The position numbers and the translations under genes are program-made. A DNA stretch of 64,000 nucleotides from Nocardioides sp. YR527 (lineage in GTDB: Bacteria; Actinomycetota; Actinomycetes; Propionibacteriales; Nocardioidaceae): positions 186,001-250,000 of the forward strand of contig NZ_FNFN01000006.1 of the NCBI RefSeq assembly GCF_900101045.1. Direction: 5' to 3'. How positions within the stretch are numbered: the stretch's first letter is position 1; each line of letters begins with the position of its first letter. The notes below the pieces were generated by a model. That model was given only the letters and a program-made list of their open reading frames with translations, was not told where the DNA came from and ran no database searches. Of the stretch, positions 28,419-37,003 are shown one piece after another.

Positions 28419-29794
28419 CACTGCTTCTCCTTCTGGACGTCGCCGTACGCCTGGGCGAGCGACTGACAGCGGTCGAGTGCCGCGTCGGTGGTCTTCGAGC
28501 CCGAGATGGCGCTGCTGAGCTGTTTGGCGCACTCGGTGCCGAAGTCGGTGAAGCTGGGAACGCCGACGAACTGGATGCCGTTGTAGGGCCGCTTCTGGAC
28601 CCCGGGGTTGTCCGCCTGGGCGTTCTTGATCGCGTTCATGGTCGGGGTCGCGAAGGAGCCGGCCACCTCGAGGTACTCGGGGTCCGCATAGGTCGAGGCG
28701 CGCTTGCCCGCTGGAACGTTGGTCGGCCCGCCGGTGTCGTTCTCGGTGTCGGCCATCACCAGCTGCTCGTACTCCTTGCTGGAGGCCCAGGCGACGAACT
28801 TCTTGGCGTCCTCCTGGTGCCGGGAGGCCTTCTGGATCGCCCAGGCCCAGGTGTAGAGCCAGCCGGCGTTCTCGGTCTGGTCGTGCGGCGCGGCGACGTA
28901 GCCGACCTTGCCCTTGACCGGCGACTCCTCGGCTTCCAGCGACCCGGCACCGGAGGTGGCGTCGTACCACATCGCGACCTTGCCCTGCTGCATGGCGTTG
29001 AGGCACTGCGGGAAGCTGAAGGTCGCGGCGCCGGCCTCGCCGTGCTCGCGGACCAGGTCGACGTAGAAGTTGGCCGCCTTCTTGAAGCCGCCCTTGTCGA
29101 CCTGGGCGTTCCAGTCCTCGTCGAACCAGGTGCCGCCCATGGTGTTGACCACGGTCGTGATCGAGGCGAGGTTGTCGCCCCAGCCGGCCAGGCCACGCAG
29201 GCAGATGCCGCGCATGTCGGCCTCGGCCTCGTCGATCTGGGCGGCGAACCCGGCGACCTGTTCCCAGGTCGGGTTCGCCGGCATCTCGAGGCCGTGCTTC
29301 TCGAAGAGATCCTTGCGGTACATCAGGAACGAGGACTCGCCGTAGAACGGCTGGCCATAGACCTTGCCGTTGGCGGAGAGTGCCTCGGTCATCGGCGGCA
29401 GGATGTCGTCCTGGTCGAACTCCGGGTCGTTCGCGATGCTCTCCATGTCCGAGATCCAGCCGGCCTCGGCGTAGTAGGGGATCTCGAAGTTGGACAGCGT
29501 CGCCACGTCGTAGATCCCGGACTGGTTGGCGAACTCGGTGCTGGCGGTGTCGCGCATGTCCTGCTCGACCTTGACCACGAAGTTCACCTCGATCCCGGTC
29601 TCCTCGGTGAAGTGCTCCGCGGTGAGCTCCTGGAGCTCGAGCATCTGGGGGTTGTTGACCATCAGCACCGTGATGCTGTGCTCACCCGCGCTCGTCCCGC
29701 CGGCGCCCAGCCCGCCGGTCCCGCATGCGGTCAACAACACGGTGGCCAATGAGAGCGCTGTCAGCGCTGCGGAGGTTCGTCTCCGTACCCGCAT
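28418..29794 (-). CDS. Sugar/polyol-binding lipoprotein of ABC importer
   Basis: This 458-residue extracellular solute-binding protein (family 1) has a lipoprotein signal with lipobox LLTAC, so mature Cys24 would be lipid-anchored. Binding-protein features include an early strand ITVLMVNNPQMLELQELTAEHF, then YDVATLSNFEIPYYAEAGWISDM and GKVYGQPFYGESSFLMYRKDLFE. ATG 29794 is preceded by AGGAGG. It is first in the operon, downstream of the DeoR regulator gene. Confidence 0.93.
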   Translation of the reverse strand: MRVRRRTSAALTALSLATVLLTACGTGGLGAGGTSAGEHSITVLMVNNPQMLELQELTAEHFTEETGIEVNFVVKVEQDMRDTASTEFANQSGIYDVATLSNFEIPYYAEAGWISDMESIANDPEFDQDDILPPMTEALSANGKVYGQPFYGESSFLMYRKDLFEKHGLEMPANPTWEQVAGFAAQIDEAEADMRGICLRGLAGWGDNLASITTVVNTMGGTWFDEDWNAQVDKGGFKKAANFYVDLVREHGEAGAATFSFPQCLNAMQQGKVAMWYDATSGAGSLEAEESPVKGKVGYVAAPHDQTENAGWLYTWAWAIQKASRHQEDAKKFVAWASSKEYEQLVMADTENDTGGPTNVPAGKRASTYADPEYLEVAGSFATPTMNAIKNAQADNPGVQKRPYNGIQFVGVPSFTDFGTECAKQLSSAISGSKTTDAALDRCQSLAQAYGDVQKEKQ

Positions 29795-29812
29795 CGATCT
29801 GCCTCCTCGCAG

Positions 29813-29828
29813 TGTGACTGTCGTCACG
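29813..29828. promoter_or_regulatory. CRP-like palindrome upstream of the sugar operon
   Basis: TGTGACTGTCGTCACG contains the perfect dyad GTGAC-N4-GTCAC (29814-29827). It resembles the actinobacterial cAMP-receptor-type site TGTGA-N6-TCACA with one mismatch. It lies 19-34 bp upstream of the binding-protein start, where it could affect transcription of the importer operon. Confidence 0.5.
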
Positions 29829-29846
29829 GACCACGATGGCGTAATT

Positions 29847-29867
29847 CGGGCTAGACCCCCTAGCCCG
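29847..29867. promoter_or_regulatory. Inverted repeat between deoR and sugar operon
   Basis: The perfect 8-bp dyad CGGGCTAG-N5-CTAGCCCG lies in the 133-bp gap between the DeoR gene and the binding-protein gene. It could be a DeoR operator. A weak hairpin terminator for deoR is the alternative. Confidence 0.45.
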
Positions 29868-29927
29868 GTCGGTGCGCGCGAGGCGCCCGGTTGCTGCCCG
29901 TTCTCCGGCGCGTCCTCAGGCCCGTTC

Positions 29928-30728
29928 TCAGGCCCGGATGACCCGGGGGCCCAGCGCCGAGAACCGGCGGGCCTCGCTGGCCGGGAGCTCGGTGCCGGTG
30001 ATGAGCAGCTCGAAGTCGCGTACGCCCGCGAAGCGGCACAGGCTGGAGGCCCCGAACTTGGTGTGGGCGCCGAAGAAGATCCGCCGCCTGGAGCGCTCGA
30101 TCGCGGTGCGCTTCACGGCAGCCACCGAGGGGTCCTGGGTGGTCAGGCCCTGCTCGCGGGAGATCCCGTTGGCGCCGATGTAGGCCAGGTCGATCACCAG
30201 GTCGGCGAGCATCCGGGTCGCCCACTGGTCCACGACGCCCCGGGTGATGGTGCGGACCCGCCCGCCCAGGATGATCACGGTGAGCTCCGGGTCCGCGGAG
30301 AGACGGGTGGCCACCGGAAGGGAGGGAGTGATGATCGTCGCCGGCCCGTGGCCGAAGAGCTCCTCGGCCAGGAACTGCGGCATCGTGCCCTCGTCGATGT
30401 AGATCGTCTCCGCGCCCTGCCGGTGCTGGAGGGCGGCCCGGGCTATCCGGTGCTTCTCGTCGACGTCGCGGCCCGCGCGGAACTCGAGGGAGGTCTCGAA
30501 GCTGCCGCTCTCCAGGGCGACCGCGCCCCCGTAGACCCGCTCCACGACGCCGCGGTCGGCGAGCACCTTGAGGTCGCGCCGGATCGTCTCGACGCTCACC
30601 CCGAGGTCGGGCGCGAGGTCGGTCACCGAGACCCGGCCGGTCGTGCGTGCGCGCGCCAGGATCTCCTCCTGCCGGGTCTCCGTGCTCTGCGCGAGCGGCG
30701 GTTCGGTCGACGTCACGGGCGCCATCAT
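29928..30728 (-). CDS. DeoR/GlpR family transcriptional regulator
   Basis: The 266-residue protein has an N-terminal DeoR winged helix (RQEEILARARTTGRVSVTDLAPDLGVSVETIRRDLKVL with the recognition segment SVETIRRDL). The C-terminal sensor domain is of ISOCOT type (TIYIDEGTMPQFLAEEL, DLAYIGANGISREQGLTTQD, KFGASSLCRFAG). Such regulators respond to phosphorylated sugars. It is encoded just upstream of and in the same direction as the polyol importer, so it is probably the local repressor. It diverges from rplU. Confidence 0.9.
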   Translation of the reverse strand: MMAPVTSTEPPLAQSTETRQEEILARARTTGRVSVTDLAPDLGVSVETIRRDLKVLADRGVVERVYGGAVALESGSFETSLEFRAGRDVDEKHRIARAALQHRQGAETIYIDEGTMPQFLAEELFGHGPATIITPSLPVATRLSADPELTVIILGGRVRTITRGVVDQWATRMLADLVIDLAYIGANGISREQGLTTQDPSVAAVKRTAIERSRRRIFFGAHTKFGASSLCRFAGVRDFELLITGTELPASEARRFSALGPRVIRA

Positions 30729-30848
30729 GCCCGGAATCGTGCCCGGTTCGTAGGGGTTGTGGGCGAACCGGGCGCCCGGTTGGCGTGATCGGGGCCTTCT
30801 GGGGCACCATGTCGCGGGCAGTGTGCGGGTGGACGGTGTCGCGGCGTT

Positions 30849-30877
30849 TTGCGGCTACCTCGCCGCGTACGTAAGAT
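30849..30877 (+). promoter_or_regulatory. Probable sigma-A promoter of rplU-rpmA
   Basis: TTGCGG (30849-30854) and TAAGAT (30872-30877) are separated by 17 bp, a good housekeeping promoter. Transcription would start near 30884, leaving a 5' leader of about 120 nt before rplU that could carry ribosomal-protein autoregulation. Confidence 0.6.
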
Positions 30878-31003
30878 TGAATCTCGGCGTGCGCAGTGCG
30901 CCGTTCCTGCAGGCATCTGCTGGCACCTATCGCTTCGGGGTCCGGTCTGCCTTGCCGCGGGTCGACACAAGACTTTGAGTTCGGAGCAATGAAGGAGACC
31001 GCG

Positions 31004-31306
31004 GTGTACGCGATCGTGAAGGCTGGCAGCAAGCAGCAGAAGGTCGTTGTCGGCGACGTCATCGAGATCGACCGCCTCGACGGTGAGAACGGCTCGTCCG
31101 TCTCGCTCCCCGTGGTCCTCCTGGTCGACGGCGAGAACGTGACCTCGACCGGCCTCGACAAGGCTTCGGTTGCGGCCGAGATCGTCGGTGCCTCCAAGGG
31201 CCCGAAGATCATCATCCAGAAGTACAAGAACAAGACCGGCTACAAGAAGCGCCAGGGTCACCGTCAGAAGTACACCCAGGTCAAGGTCACCGCGATCAAC
31301 GCCTGA
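31004..31306 (+). CDS. rplU: 50S ribosomal protein L21
   Basis: This 100-residue protein starts YAIVKAGSKQQKVVVGDVIEID and ends KKRQGHRQKYTQVKVTAI, both L21 signatures. GTG 31004 was chosen because AAGGAG lies seven bases upstream and L21 normally begins Met-Tyr-Ala-Ile-Val. ATG 30989 would add five residues. It forms an operon with rpmA. Confidence 0.96.
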   Translation: MYAIVKAGSKQQKVVVGDVIEIDRLDGENGSSVSLPVVLLVDGENVTSTGLDKASVAAEIVGASKGPKIIIQKYKNKTGYKKRQGHRQKYTQVKVTAINA

Positions 31307-31342
31307 TTCCGGCGTTCTAGAGACACTTAAAGGACTGAGAAG

Positions 31343-31600
31343 ATGGCACACAAGAAGGGTGCGGCAAGCACCAAGAACGGTCGCGACTCCAACGCCCAGC
31401 GCCTCGGTGTGAAGCGCTTCGGCGGCCAGCTCGTCGGCGCCGGCGAGATCATCGTCCGCCAGCGTGGCACGCACTTCCACCCCGGCACCAACGTCGGCCG
31501 TGGCGGCGACGACACCCTGTTCGCCCTGCAGGCGGGCGCGGTCGAGTTCGGCAAGCGCCGTGGCCGCCGGGTGATCAACATCGTTCCGGGCGACGCCTGA
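31343..31600 (+). CDS. rpmA: 50S ribosomal protein L27
   Basis: This 85-residue protein has the full L27 sequence pattern (AHKKGAASTKNGRDSNAQRLGVKRFGGQ and RQRGTHFHPGTNVGRGGDDTLFAL). It has no N-terminal extension to cleave, unlike L27 of Firmicutes. A Shine-Dalgarno site and a 36-bp spacer follow rplU. obgE is nearby, as is usual, but an LLM gene on the opposite strand intervenes. Confidence 0.97.
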   Translation: MAHKKGAASTKNGRDSNAQRLGVKRFGGQLVGAGEIIVRQRGTHFHPGTNVGRGGDDTLFALQAGAVEFGKRRGRRVINIVPGDA

Positions 31601-31609
31601 GCAAGCTTT

Positions 31610-31650
31610 CGAAAGGCCCTCTCCACCAGGAGAGGGCCTTTCGGCGTTTT
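31610..31650 (+). terminator. Intrinsic terminator after rpmA
   Basis: A perfect 15-bp stem, CGAAAGGCCCTCTCC (31610-31624) with 31629-31643, has an ACCA loop and is followed by GCGTTTTCG. Confidence 0.9.
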
Positions 31651-31658
31651 CGGGTGCT

Positions 31659-31746
31659 CCTTCGTCAAGGGATGCAGCCGAAGGAACACATCCCCTGCGG
31701 AGCTCCGCTGGGGATGTGCGCCTTGACCTGCATACCTTGACGAAGG
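31659..31746. repeat. Nested inverted repeat at convergent rpmA/LLM ends
   Basis: Outer 19-bp arms (31659-31677, CCTTCGTCAAGGGATGCAG, with 31728-31746) pair with one mismatch. They enclose a 32-bp near-palindrome at 31687-31718 (CACATCCCC outer part, centre GCGGAGCTCCGC). The element comes after the rpmA terminator and ends one base before the LLM gene stop. Confidence 0.85.
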
Positions 31747-31747
31747 C

Positions 31748-32602
31748 TCAGATAGATGCCGCGCGTGCCGCGATCGCCTCGAAGACCTGCTGCGAGACCT
31801 CCCAGCGCGTTCCCGGCCGCGGCCAGTGGATCGCGATGTCGGTGATCCCGATCTCGGCGTAGGCGCCGGCCAGGTCCTCGAAGGCGTCGGCAGACTCGGT
31901 CCACGGCTCCTCGGTGAAGCCGGACATGAACAGCTTCGGCATCGCGTCGTAGTCACGCCCGCGCTTCTCGCACGCCTCCCGCAGCATCTCGAGCCGCTCG
32001 GCGACGTACGCCTTCGGGTTCTCGACCTTCGGGTTGGCGATCCACCCGTCGCCGACCTCGGCGGCGAGCCGGATCCCGCGCGGGCCGTTGCCGGCCAGCC
32101 ACAGCGGGACGCGCGGCTGCTGCACCTGGCCGGGGGAGACGGTGACCTCGTGGGTCTGCCAGTGCTCGCCGTCGATCGTCACCGGTGAGTCGCGCAGCAG
32201 CATGTCGACGGTGCGGGTCCACTCCGCGAACCGGTCGGCGCGCTCGCGAGGCGTGAACTCGCGCCCGAGCACGTCGCCGTCGGAGGTGTGGTCGTCGCCG
32301 CCGGCGCCGATGCCGATCGTGATCCGCCCGCCGGAGATCCGGTCGAGGCTGCGGATCGCGGCGGCGGTCGGGATCGGCGTACGGAAGTTGGGGGTGGTCA
32401 CCAGCGTTCCGAGCCGGATCGTGGAGGTCAGGGCGGCCGCGGCCGCCATCGACGTGAACGCCTCCTCCCACGGGCTGTGCCCGCGCCAGGCCAGGTGGTC
32501 GTAGACCCACGCCGTCTCGAACCCGAGCTGCTCGGCCTGTGCCCAACGCTCGCCCATCGCCGGCCAGTCCTCGATCGGCCACATCACAGTTCCCACACGC
32601 AT
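31748..32602 (-). CDS. LLM-class F420-dependent oxidoreductase
   Basis: The 284-residue TIM-barrel protein matches luciferase-like F420/FMN enzymes: WAQAEQLGFETAWVYDHLAWRG, STIRLGTLVTTPNFRTP, LDRISGGRITIGIGAGG and PLWLAGNGPRGIRLAAEVGDGW. F420 is the likely cofactor in an actinobacterium, and the substrate is unknown. ATG 32602 was chosen at the conserved MRVGTVMWP start. It diverges from obgE with only 77 bp between. Confidence 0.88.
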   Translation of the reverse strand: MRVGTVMWPIEDWPAMGERWAQAEQLGFETAWVYDHLAWRGHSPWEEAFTSMAAAAALTSTIRLGTLVTTPNFRTPIPTAAAIRSLDRISGGRITIGIGAGGDDHTSDGDVLGREFTPRERADRFAEWTRTVDMLLRDSPVTIDGEHWQTHEVTVSPGQVQQPRVPLWLAGNGPRGIRLAAEVGDGWIANPKVENPKAYVAERLEMLREACEKRGRDYDAMPKLFMSGFTEEPWTESADAFEDLAGAYAEIGITDIAIHWPRPGTRWEVSQQVFEAIAARAASI

Positions 32603-32679
32603 GCGCACAGTCTGCACCCGGTGCCCCGCCGAGTCGCGCGGATAACAGGTGTGGGGCGCGCCGTCGGTAGGCTGAGGGC

Positions 32680-34230
32680 ATGGCTGTACCCACTTTCGTC
32701 GACCGCGTCACCCTCCACGTCGAGGCCGGTCGCGGCGGACATGGGGTGGCGTCGGTGCACCGCGAGAAGTTCAAGCCGCTGGGCGGCCCCGACGGCGGCA
32801 ACGGCGGGCCCGGAGGCAGCATCATCCTGCGCGTCGACCCCGACGTGACTACGCTGATCGACTACCACCACAGTCCCAAGCGCAAGGCCTCCAACGGCGG
32901 CCAGGGCGCCGGTGACCACAAGAACGGCGCCCACGGCGAGGACATGGTGCTCTCCGTCCCCGACGGCACCGTGGTGACCGACATGAGCGGCAACGTACTC
33001 GCCGACCTGGTCGGCCCGGGCTCCGAGCTGGTGATCGCCGAGGGCGGCCGTGGCGGGCTCGGCAACGCGGCGCTGGCCTCCTCCAAGCGCAAGGCCCCCG
33101 GCTTCGCGCTCCTCGGCGAGCCGGGCGAGGCGCGCGAGATCGGGCTCGAGCTCAAGGTCGTGGCCGACATCGGGCTGGTCGGGTTCCCGAGCGCCGGCAA
33201 GTCGTCCCTGATCGCGGCGATCTCGCGCGCGCGGCCGAAGATCGCCGACTACCCGTTCACGACCCTGGTGCCCAACCTCGGTGTCGTGAAGGGCGGCGAG
33301 ATCACCTTCACCGTCGCCGACGTACCGGGCCTGATCGAGGGTGCCGCCGACGGCCGCGGCCTCGGCCACGAGTTCCTGCGCCACATCGAGCGCTGCGCCG
33401 CCCTCGTCCACGTCATCGACACCGCGAGCATCGAGCCGGGCCGCAACCCGATCGACGACCTCGACGTCATCGAGAACGAGCTCTCCCGCCACGGCGGTCT
33501 CGAGGACCGGCCCCGGCTGGTCGCGTTGAACAAGGTCGACGTCCCCGACGGCCGCGAGATCGCCGAGATGACGATCGGCGAGTTCGAGAAGCGCGGGATG
33601 AAGGTCTTCGAGATCTCCGCGGCCTCCGGTGAGGGCACCCAGCAGCTGATCTACGCGATGGCCGAGCTGGTGGCGGCCTCCCGCAAGGACGTACCGGTGG
33701 CCCCGCCGACCCGGATCGTGCTGCGCCCCGAGGGTGCGGAGGGCAAGAACGGCTTCACGGTCAAGGTGTCGAGGAACGGCGAATACCTCGTCCGCGGCCC
33801 GCAGCCCGAGCGCTGGGTGCGCCAGACCGACTTCGAGAACGAGGAGGCCGTGGGCTACCTCGCCGACCGCCTCAACCGGCTCGGCGTCGAGATGCGCCTG
33901 GTCGAGCTCGGGGCCCAGGAGGGCGACACCGTCATCATCGGCGACCCGGCCAACGCGGTCGTCTTCGACTTCCGCCCCTCGATCGAGACGGGTGCCGAGA
34001 TGCTCGGCCGCCGCGGCGAGGACCAGCGCTTCTACGAGGAGCGCCCCGCTGCCGCCCGGCGGCGCGAGATCGACGCCGGGATGGAGACCAAGGAAGAGTA
34101 CGAGGCCCGGGCCGACGTCGCTCGCCGGCTGCGTGACGGGGCCGGCCCGGTGGCGTACGAGATCGGCGGAGAGGACGACCCGGACAGCGACTGGGCCGAG
34201 GACGATCCCACGGTCAAGGAGGCCGAGTGA
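32680..34230 (+). CDS. obgE: GTPase ObgE/CgtA
   Basis: This 516-residue ribosome-associated GTPase has a Gly-rich Obg fold (FVDRVTLHVEAGRGGHGVASV), a G domain with P-loop GFPSAGKS (168-175), G3 DVPGLIEGA and G4 NKVD, and a C-terminal OCT domain near residues 340-420. An acidic tail ends the protein. TAGGCT at 32668-32673 is six bases before ATG, suggesting a leaderless transcript. Its stop overlaps the proB start. Confidence 0.97.
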   Translation: MAVPTFVDRVTLHVEAGRGGHGVASVHREKFKPLGGPDGGNGGPGGSIILRVDPDVTTLIDYHHSPKRKASNGGQGAGDHKNGAHGEDMVLSVPDGTVVTDMSGNVLADLVGPGSELVIAEGGRGGLGNAALASSKRKAPGFALLGEPGEAREIGLELKVVADIGLVGFPSAGKSSLIAAISRARPKIADYPFTTLVPNLGVVKGGEITFTVADVPGLIEGAADGRGLGHEFLRHIERCAALVHVIDTASIEPGRNPIDDLDVIENELSRHGGLEDRPRLVALNKVDVPDGREIAEMTIGEFEKRGMKVFEISAASGEGTQQLIYAMAELVAASRKDVPVAPPTRIVLRPEGAEGKNGFTVKVSRNGEYLVRGPQPERWVRQTDFENEEAVGYLADRLNRLGVEMRLVELGAQEGDTVIIGDPANAVVFDFRPSIETGAEMLGRRGEDQRFYEERPAAARRREIDAGMETKEEYEARADVARRLRDGAGPVAYEIGGEDDPDSDWAEDDPTVKEAE

Positions 34231-35339
34231 GTCGTGTCCAGGTCACCGGCGCGCGGCGGATCGTCGTCAAGGTCGGTTCCTCGTCACTGACGACCGCGGC
34301 CGGCGGCATCGACCCGGGCCGTCTCAGAGGGCTCGTGGACGTCCTCGCCAAGACCCGGGCCGCCGGACAGGAGGTCGTGCTGGTCTCCTCCGGGGCGATC
34401 GCGGCCGGGCTGTCGCCGTTGGGGCTGGCGAAGCGTCCGCGGGCGCTGGCCAAGCAGCAGGCGGCGGCGAGCGTGGGTCAGGGGCTGCTGGTCCACCGCT
34501 ACACCGACGAGCTTGCCCGGCACGGCATCATCGCAGGTCAGGTGCTGCTCACGGTCGATGACCTGAACCGGCGGGCGCACTATCGCAATGCCGACGCGAC
34601 GCTGTCGAAGCTGCTCGACCTGGGTGTGCTCCCGATCGTCAACGAGAACGACACGGTGGCGACCTCCGAGATCCGGTTCGGTGACAACGACCGGCTCGCG
34701 GCGCTGGTGGCCCACCTGGTCAAGGCCGACCTGCTGGTGCTGCTCAGCGACGTCGACGCGCTCTACGACGCACCTCCGTCCCAGCCGGGCTCGCAGCGGA
34801 TCGACGAGGTCGCCTCGCTGGCCGACCTCGCCGGGGTGACCATCGGCAAGGCCGGTGCCGCCGGAGTCGGCACCGGAGGAATGGTGACCAAGCTGGAAGC
34901 CGCCCGGATCGCCGTCGACGACGGTGTTCCGGTCGTGCTGACCTCGGCCGCTCAGGCCGAGGCCGCGCTCGCGGGCGAAACGGTCGGCACCCTGTTCCAT
35001 GCCGTCGGCAAGCGGCGCCCGGCGCGCCTGCTGTGGCTCCAGCACGCCACCGAGCCGGTCGGCTCGATCACCGTCGACGTCGGCGCGGTCGCCGCGATCA
35101 GCAAGCGGGGCGCCTCGCTGCTGGCGGCGGGCGTCACCGGGTATTCCGGGGCGTTCCATGCCGGTGACCCGGTCGACGTCGTCGACCCGTCGGGCGTGGC
35201 CGTCGCGCGCGGCCTGGTGAACTACGACGCCGACGAGATCCCGCGGCTGGCCGGGCGTTCCTCCGGCTATCTCGAGGCCAACCTGGGGGCTGCGTACGCC
35301 CGGGAGGTCATCCACCGCGACGACCTGGTCGTGCTATGA
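34227..35339 (+). CDS. proB: Glutamate 5-kinase
   Basis: ProB phosphorylates glutamate in the first step of proline synthesis. The 370-residue protein has an amino-acid-kinase domain (RIVVKVGSSSLTTAAGG; VNENDTVATSEIRFGDNDRLAALVA; GTGGMVTKLEAARIA) and a C-terminal PUA domain from about residue 275. GTG 34227 overlaps the obgE stop (GTGA) and has AAGGAGG before it. The obgE-proB pair is conserved in actinobacteria. Confidence 0.96.
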   Translation: MSRVQVTGARRIVVKVGSSSLTTAAGGIDPGRLRGLVDVLAKTRAAGQEVVLVSSGAIAAGLSPLGLAKRPRALAKQQAAASVGQGLLVHRYTDELARHGIIAGQVLLTVDDLNRRAHYRNADATLSKLLDLGVLPIVNENDTVATSEIRFGDNDRLAALVAHLVKADLLVLLSDVDALYDAPPSQPGSQRIDEVASLADLAGVTIGKAGAAGVGTGGMVTKLEAARIAVDDGVPVVLTSAAQAEAALAGETVGTLFHAVGKRRPARLLWLQHATEPVGSITVDVGAVAAISKRGASLLAAGVTGYSGAFHAGDPVDVVDPSGVAVARGLVNYDADEIPRLAGRSSGYLEANLGAAYAREVIHRDDLVVL

Positions 35340-36310
35340 GCCGAGCCCGGTGGGTGCCGCTGGCGCTGGCGTGGGGAGTACTCGTCCTCTGTGGCCTGCC
35401 CGCGTTGGCGATCACGTTCTCCCGGGCGCTGGCGAGCACGGACCTGCGGGCGGTGCGCCTGGCCGCGTTCGCGCCCTTCGGCGTCGGGTTGTACGTCCTG
35501 TGCCTGGTCGCGGTCCTGGTGCTGGTCTGGCTGGCCACCGGTCCCGGGCGGATGCGGTTCGCGGTCCTCGCCGGCGTCGTCGCGCTGCTGCTGGCGGTGC
35601 ACGTGGCCTGGCAGGCGCCGCTCTATGCGGGATCGCGCGCGACCAGCGCCGGTGAGCCGCTGACGGTGATGACCACCAATCTGTTCGAGGGCAAGGGCGA
35701 GACCGACGCGGTGGTCGAGGCGGTGCGTGCACACAAGGTCAACGTGCTCGCCATCCAGGAGATCACCCCGGAGGCGTTCGCGGAGCTGTCGAGGACACTG
35801 CGCGACCAGCTGCCCTACCGGATCGGCGAGGCCGCCCCCGGCACCACCGGCACGATGCTCTTCGCCGACCAGCCGATCACGAAGTCGCGCCGGATCGAGA
35901 CGTCGATGGGGTCCTGGGTTGCCGACGTGGGGGAGCGGCGGGTCGTCGTCGCGCATCCGGCGCCGCCCACGCTCGCGTCGTGGCCGGCCGAGCAGGAGCT
36001 GATGATCGAGGAGGCGGCCGCCGAGAAACCCGACCTCCTCCTGGGCGACCTGAACGCCTCGCTCGACCACCACACGGTCCGCCGGCTGCTCGACGATGCC
36101 GACATGCAGGACGCGGCCCGGGCCAGCAACGCCGGGTGGCAGCCCACCTGGCCGACCGAGGGGTTCGCCGGCGTACCCCTGCCGCCGTCGACCGCGATCG
36201 ACCACGTCCTGATCGGGGATGACCTGGTCGCGCTGGCGACCGAGACGGTCGAGGTGCCGCGGTCCGACCACCTGGCGCTGGTCGCCTACCTCGGCACTCC
36301 GGAGGAATGA
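35336..36310 (+). CDS. Membrane endonuclease/exonuclease/phosphatase family protein
   Basis: The 324-residue protein has about three N-terminal membrane helices (to near residue 95) and a C-terminal EEP domain with MTTNLFEGKG, LAIQEI, LGDLNAS and the terminal SDHLALVAYL. This is the topology of the large VanX-adjacent/'EEP membrane' hydrolases; the substrate is unknown. ATG overlaps the proB stop (ATGA), so it is translationally coupled with obgE-proB. Confidence 0.87.
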   Translation: MSRARWVPLALAWGVLVLCGLPALAITFSRALASTDLRAVRLAAFAPFGVGLYVLCLVAVLVLVWLATGPGRMRFAVLAGVVALLLAVHVAWQAPLYAGSRATSAGEPLTVMTTNLFEGKGETDAVVEAVRAHKVNVLAIQEITPEAFAELSRTLRDQLPYRIGEAAPGTTGTMLFADQPITKSRRIETSMGSWVADVGERRVVVAHPAPPTLASWPAEQELMIEEAAAEKPDLLLGDLNASLDHHTVRRLLDDADMQDAARASNAGWQPTWPTEGFAGVPLPPSTAIDHVLIGDDLVALATETVEVPRSDHLALVAYLGTPEE

Positions 36311-36322
36311 GGCTCCGCCGGG

Positions 36323-36862
36323 CTAGCCGGTCTTGAGCACTCCGAACCACTGCTCCGCGCCGAAGCCCAGGAACCGCTCCACCTCGACGAACCCGAGCTT
36401 CCGGGCCAGCCGCAGGGAGCGTTCGTTGGCCACCTGGGTGGTGAGCACGACCGGCTCACCCGGGAGCGTCCTCTCGATCCAACCGAGTGCCGCCCGGGTC
36501 GCTTCGGTCGCGATGCCCGCGCCCCACGATGCCGGAAGAAGCTCGTAGCCGAGCTCGACCTCGTCACCCTCCTCGCGTACGTGGTGCGCCCATGCCCGAT
36601 CCCGCCGCTGGACCGTGATCCTGCCGATGAACTCGCCCGCGTGCTCGACGGCGAAGATTCCGGGCCTGGTGTTCGGATCCTCCGGGATCAGCTGTTCCAA
36701 CTCTTCTCGGGTGTGCTGCGGGCCGCCGAGGTAGGCCTGCACGGTCTCCGAGGAGAGCAGCTCTGCCAGTCCTGGTCGGTCCTCGGGCTTGGTCTGTCTC
36801 AGGATCAGGCGGTCTGTCTTGATCGGGTCTGGGGGCCAAGGCACGTCGCCGAGGGGTTTCAT
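36323..36862 (-). CDS. GNAT acetyltransferase, RimJ/RimL-like
   Basis: The 179-residue protein looks like the RimJ/L subfamily: IKTDRLILRQTKPEDRPGLAELL at the start, FIGRITVQRRD, then VELGYELLPASWGAGIATEATRAALGWIERTL with the AcCoA loop, and ANERSLRLARKLGFVEVERF. The substrate is unknown; ribosomal or other protein N-termini are possible. An in-frame extension upstream reaches 37132 but reads through inverted-repeat DNA, so ATG 36862 is preferred. It is convergent with the EEP gene. Confidence 0.85.
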   Translation of the reverse strand: MKPLGDVPWPPDPIKTDRLILRQTKPEDRPGLAELLSSETVQAYLGGPQHTREELEQLIPEDPNTRPGIFAVEHAGEFIGRITVQRRDRAWAHHVREEGDEVELGYELLPASWGAGIATEATRAALGWIERTLPGEPVVLTTQVANERSLRLARKLGFVEVERFLGFGAEQWFGVLKTG

Positions 36863-37003
36863 GTCGTTGGACCGTAGCTGGGAATCGGGGTTGGCCAGGG
36901 GCTTTTGGGCGTACGTGGGTCGCGGCTCTGGTTCGTCGGATGCGGCTTCTTCGGGGTTGGGCTGGGCCGCCGACCCGTTCTTCGAGGGTCTTATCGACCT
37001 GCT

